NCBI GenBank assembly: GCA_964007475.1
Contig: OZ023274.1
Coordinates: forward strand, 85,703,936 to 85,767,935
Reading direction: 5' to 3'
Length of the DNA: 64,000 nucleotides
Origin: Hybos culiciformis
Lineage: Eukaryota; Arthropoda; Insecta; Diptera; Hybotidae
Part shown: piece after piece, positions 59,492-64,000 of the stretch
How positions within the stretch are numbered: the first letter of the stretch is position 1
Layout: every line of letters starts with the position of its first letter
Made by a program: the position numbers and the translations under genes
The notes under the pieces: generated by a model
Seen by the model: the letters and a program-made list of their open reading frames with translations, nothing else
Databases searched by the model: none
What the model was told of the DNA's origin: nothing

Positions 59492-62400
59492 ACTCCGTGA
59501 TATATTTCTCGTTGTCTTTGACGTTGTAGCCTCAACTGTATGTGCTTCAAGCTTTATAATATTTATTCTACGAATGTAAACTATATTTTTTAATTTTGTT
59601 CAAGAACTCTAAATTTAAATATACCTACATTTATATTATCCTATATTGTTTTTTATTTACTTAATGGTAACTAAAATTTTTTTTTATTTATTTTCAATTT
59701 CTACTGGTAAATATTTCCAATTAACGAGTGAATTGTAGACAAATTATAGAGTGAAAATGATTATTCGAAAATGGAAAGAAAATTTAATTAACCTGATTTC
59801 AACAGTGCTAGAAACCATAGCAATCTTCTTATACGTTATAAACTTATTAATTTTACTCTAGAAATTCAATATTCAAGATATTTAATTCATTCGACATAGT
59901 TGTGAACAGATATTGTCCTTTCCTTAACAAATTATGTACATAGTAATATAAAGAAACAAGTAAATTCAAAACACACTGGTAAAACTATAAAGTAAAAGTT
60001 TCTAACTTAATTTTAACAAAAGTTTTTTTTTTTTTTTTTTTTAATATGTAACACTTTATTCTTATTTCGTTAGAATTTTAAATATAAAATTGAAATAATA
60101 AACTTAAAAACAATTTATTGTTTTAATTTAAATGTAGAACTTTTGAATAAAAATATCCGTGAGTAGTGATTTTAAGTTTTTTTTTTTATTTATTTTAATT
60201 GTATTTTTCAAAAAAATATGGTCATACTGTAAAATTTCTTTGAGATATAATCTAAAATTAGAATTCAGTATAAATATAAATAAAATCTCCTGAAAATTAA
60301 CTTTATTATAATATATACAAAGTTATAATAATCGAAACTGTTCATATAATTGATAAAGTCTACCAGTCTATCTCATATTATTCATGATCAATTTATTATT
60401 TCGATTTATCTTCTTATTATTTTATCATACTCAGTCAAATTAAAAAAAAAATATTAAGTTTGAACAAATATAATTATCCGAAAATATTTTAATTATGTTA
60501 TTTTACATATATACAATATAATTTTAATTAATATATTATTAGTTTAATTGTGATTGTAATGGTAATAAAATAAATTACATACCACTGATTGCCAAAAATT
60601 TGCAACAGAAAATTCATTTTCAACACTAAAAAACATTGTCCGATTAAATTTGATGATTTGAATTGAATTCAAGTTGGATATTTTAGTTTATCATGTATAT
60701 GTATAGTATTAATTAAACATATTCATTACTATTAAGGCTAGGAAAATAATTATAAAAACGTATCTGAATGAATTTTATATAAATTACCGCCAAAATTAGT
60801 AGATGAAAGGTCAAAAAACGCAAATTTTTTTATTATGTGTAGGTATAATTTATTTTGAAATAATTTTCTTTGAGATTAGATATTGATACCTATAATCGTA
60901 ATGTTATATTCAATCATATAATACTTATGTACAACATTGTAAAATTTTTATGTACGACTTTAAAATATATACAATCATATTTTTTTCCCGAGTCAAAAAC
61001 TATCTTTCAGCAATAATTTAAATTTTTTTTTATAAATGCAAAAAAAAAAATAAAAAATTCTTTATGGCGGTAATTCAAAAAAGTTATATTTAATATTGTA
61101 TGTAATTTAATTTTTTTTTTTTTTTGTAATTTCATGGAAATCTAAAAAAAAAATAATAATAAAGAAACCAAATTTTTTTCTATACATACATAAAATTCTT
61201 TAGAGATAAAATTTTATGTGCGAGAATATTAATTTCCCTCTTGTAAACCAAATAATATCCTCCAAGTTTTATATTTACAAGGTATCCAATATTGGCAAAA
61301 AAAAATTTCTTATTACGATTTCTTCGGAAAGATTAGAAGGCTATATAGATTCTAATCTCAAATAAAAGAGTATAGTTAAACGTAAAAAAAATAACACTCG
61401 ATAATATCGGCAAATTTTAAACAAACTCCAATTCTTGGAAGTTGGAAAATAACCAGCATATTGAGCAACGCTTTCATAATTTTGTTTTTTTACTTTATAC
61501 TTAAAAAATATTTTGTTCAAAATGGAAACCCTACATCTGAATATATTCCATATAATAGTTATCTATTTCAACTAACAAAGAAGAAAAATTCTTTTATGGG
61601 AAAAAATTGCATGAAATGTATCCATTCATTTTTGAAACTCAGGTAAAAATGAAATAAAGGATATATGAAAGTTTTTGAGGTAAAAAAAAAATTCAAATAA
61701 AAAGTAAATTTATTACTTTCAATTTAATTGTGGTTTAGAGTTTAGGTTAAAAAAAAAGGACTACATAAAGTTAAATTATTTTCAAGAAATTATCTAAAAA
61801 AATTAAAAAAAGAAGAAGTAAAAAGAAAAAAAAAAATTCTCTTCATAGTATAAAGTTTAAAATGATTCTAGGGAAGAAAAATTGGAATATTATTTCTTAT
61901 GTAAGAAAAACCTAGTGTTTCTAAGGTATATTGCATGCATTTTAATAATTATTACTCCTTAATTTAATTTAGTAATAAAATATTAAAATTTCTTACTTTA
62001 TTTAATTCAAACTTAACTCCATGGTTACCCAATGGTTAAGTATAATTATCAATAATTTTATGGTTATAGCACTTAAATGCATATCTGCTATTGAATTATT
62101 TCCATAAGCAATATTCCCTTATTAAGCAAATGGTAATTCAAAAGTCGCCTGTAAACTTTTGCCTCAAAAAGATTAAAAGTTGAAATATTAATATTGTTTG
62201 GTACATTTTCCAAAATAAACATTAATATTGGAATTCTAAACCATAATAAAGATAAACGTCCGTATTTTCTAGAATATCAATATAAAATTATATTTGCTTA
62301 AAGCATTCATAATTTCCACTCATGTCTTCATCTGTTTATATATTAAAAGTACTTTTTTTTAAAGGTTCAATCAAGTTTAGGTCACTGCAGAGAATAATGA

Positions 62401-64000
62401 ATATCTTCTAATCTTTTTCGTCATTTTTATAAAATTTTAAATAAACTTAAAAACATGCAACATATTAGTCAGATAGAAACAGGTTCTGCAAGACATTCCA
62501 AAAATACTTTTAGAACAAATATAATTGTGATTGCAAAAAAAAACACTCTTATACGAGAAATATCAAGGATCTTGGATTTTCGGAACAATATATATAATAA
62601 ACTTAATATTCATAAATATTGACCATAAAAGCAATTTAGATAGAATATTTATTATTAATGAAAAAAAAACCACAACGAAATGAATATTAAAAAACTTTTC
62701 CGTATTCAATATTTTTCGAAAAACCATCGTAATTCTAAAACAACTTAAAATAATTAATATTTGAAAGGAAATCCTGACTCCATATTTTTGTTGAAGTAGA
62801 AAAATTTGTTTGATCGACCTTCTGTCGTTTTTATACGGAAAATTGTTTTCTATTCTAACATTTGTTTTTCCTGATTTTCTTCTTTTTTTTTTTTTTCAAG
62901 AGGAAAAATGGTACCCGGAAAAATAAAAAAAAAAAATAAAATAAAAATAAAAAATAAAAAAATCTAAAGCTCATAATAATATATCCTTGAATATTATGCC
63001 GTATGGTGCATTGACATTTAATGAAAATTATAATTTTTCTTCTGCACAACAACGAATATTAAATATAATGCACACAAAACAAAAAAAAATTAAATATATA
63101 CATACATATATAAAACATTTTGTTTTTGAGTAAACTACATAGAATATAAAATAATTTTAACAGTCTTCGTAAGACTGAAAAACATCATTTTAATTCTTTT
63201 TAGTTTATATATATATATATTTTTTTTTGTTTAAATAAATATATTTAAAATTGTGTAGTTGTGTAGTTGTTGAAGTTTGGTAAACATAGAGAAATAATAT
63301 AATGACGCTTCTGAGTTTTGAAACATACATTTTTATTAAGTATAGGCAAAAATAATATTTTTGACTCGGAGACTCGGAAATGTCTTTTACATGTATACTA
63401 TACATACTTGTATAATGTTATTTCTGGTTTCTGAAGGGTTAACAAATCGTTTTCTGTTTTGTTTTAAATTGAATTAATGTGAGAATATTCTAACTATGGG
63501 GTTATAGTTGAATTTAAATTAAAAATATTTTCAAGAAAATTTTTCAAAACATTACGAACTGATTATTTTAATATTAAATACCATGGTATTATGTACCATC
63601 ATCATTGTATAAACGTCATTTCAATAACAGATTCGATTACAGAACTATGAATTATTATTTTTCTATATTAAAAAGATAAAATTGCGCATTTTACACGTTG
63701 CTTTTCAGTTTTTATTCTACAACCGATTTTTTACAAAAAATAATCGCAATATTTTTGTCTACATTTCAAGAAAGTATTTACAGATGATTTATGATTTTCT
63801 TTATTTTCCGAAATATAGTATCAGAAAAAATATTTAAAAAAGAGAAAAAAAAAACACATATAATTCTCGTTTATATTCACCATCTTTGCGAATATGTACT
63901 TAAAAAAAAAAAATTCTTTAAATATTTAAAATTGAAATAAAATTAAGATCAAACCACGCGTTGACCCCAAACCTCTCACCTCCTATTTTATGTTCAAACA

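Larger units (their letters stand above)
54653..64000 (+). other. Intron or downstream region, 9.3 kb, no further exon found
   Basis: AT-rich to the end of the window. I found no exon that continues the tail in phase 0; the last coding exon or exons lie past 64000 or were missed. It holds a tandem duplication (56017-56064), an old reverse-transcriptase remnant (57833-58207) and a CGTTGT-rich repeat (59191-59500). Confidence 0.6.

Overview
The window is a very AT-rich piece of an insect or other arthropod nuclear genome. It is full of A/T homopolymer runs, and GT-AG introns range from 63 bp to about 12.5 kb. Only about 5% of it is host coding sequence. No tRNA, rRNA, CRISPR or prokaryotic-type operon was seen. 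The lineage below insect/arthropod cannot be fixed from this sequence alone.

One host gene fills the plus strand. Eighteen exons between 540 and 54652 join in frame to encode the middle and C-terminal part of a nephrin-family cell-adhesion receptor, most like insect Sticks-and-stones (sns) or its paralogue Hibris. In order they encode half an Ig domain, seven complete Ig domains, one fibronectin type III domain, a membrane-spanning exon present in two tandem alternative forms (30989-31183 and 31548-31697), and a cytoplasmic tail with proline-rich and tyrosine motifs. Introns at Ig-domain boundaries are all phase 1; introns inside domains use phases 0, 1 and 2. The start of the gene (signal peptide, first Ig unit or units) lies before position 540 and the end of the tail lies past 64000.

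The introns carry retroelements. A nearly complete non-LTR retrotransposon (about 34925-38400, minus strand) keeps an intact 983-residue endonuclease/reverse-transcriptase ORF and the tail of an overlapping first ORF. It sits antisense in the 12.5 kb intron after the membrane exons. A second, 5'-truncated non-LTR fragment (7650-8139, minus strand) is flanked by a clean 12-bp target-site duplication. A much older reverse-transcriptase remnant with stops lies at 57833-58207. Other repeat-derived stretches are a TTCCGG-rich block next to a large hairpin (5340-6106), an inverted pair of CGTTGT-rich copies (52374-52445 and 59191-59266), and a short retroelement-tail-like piece near 51151.

The point most worth following is the pair of membrane-spanning exons. 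Both have length divisible by three, both are phase 1-1, and both have weak acceptors. The simplest reading is mutually exclusive splicing, giving one receptor with a choice of stalk and membrane anchor.
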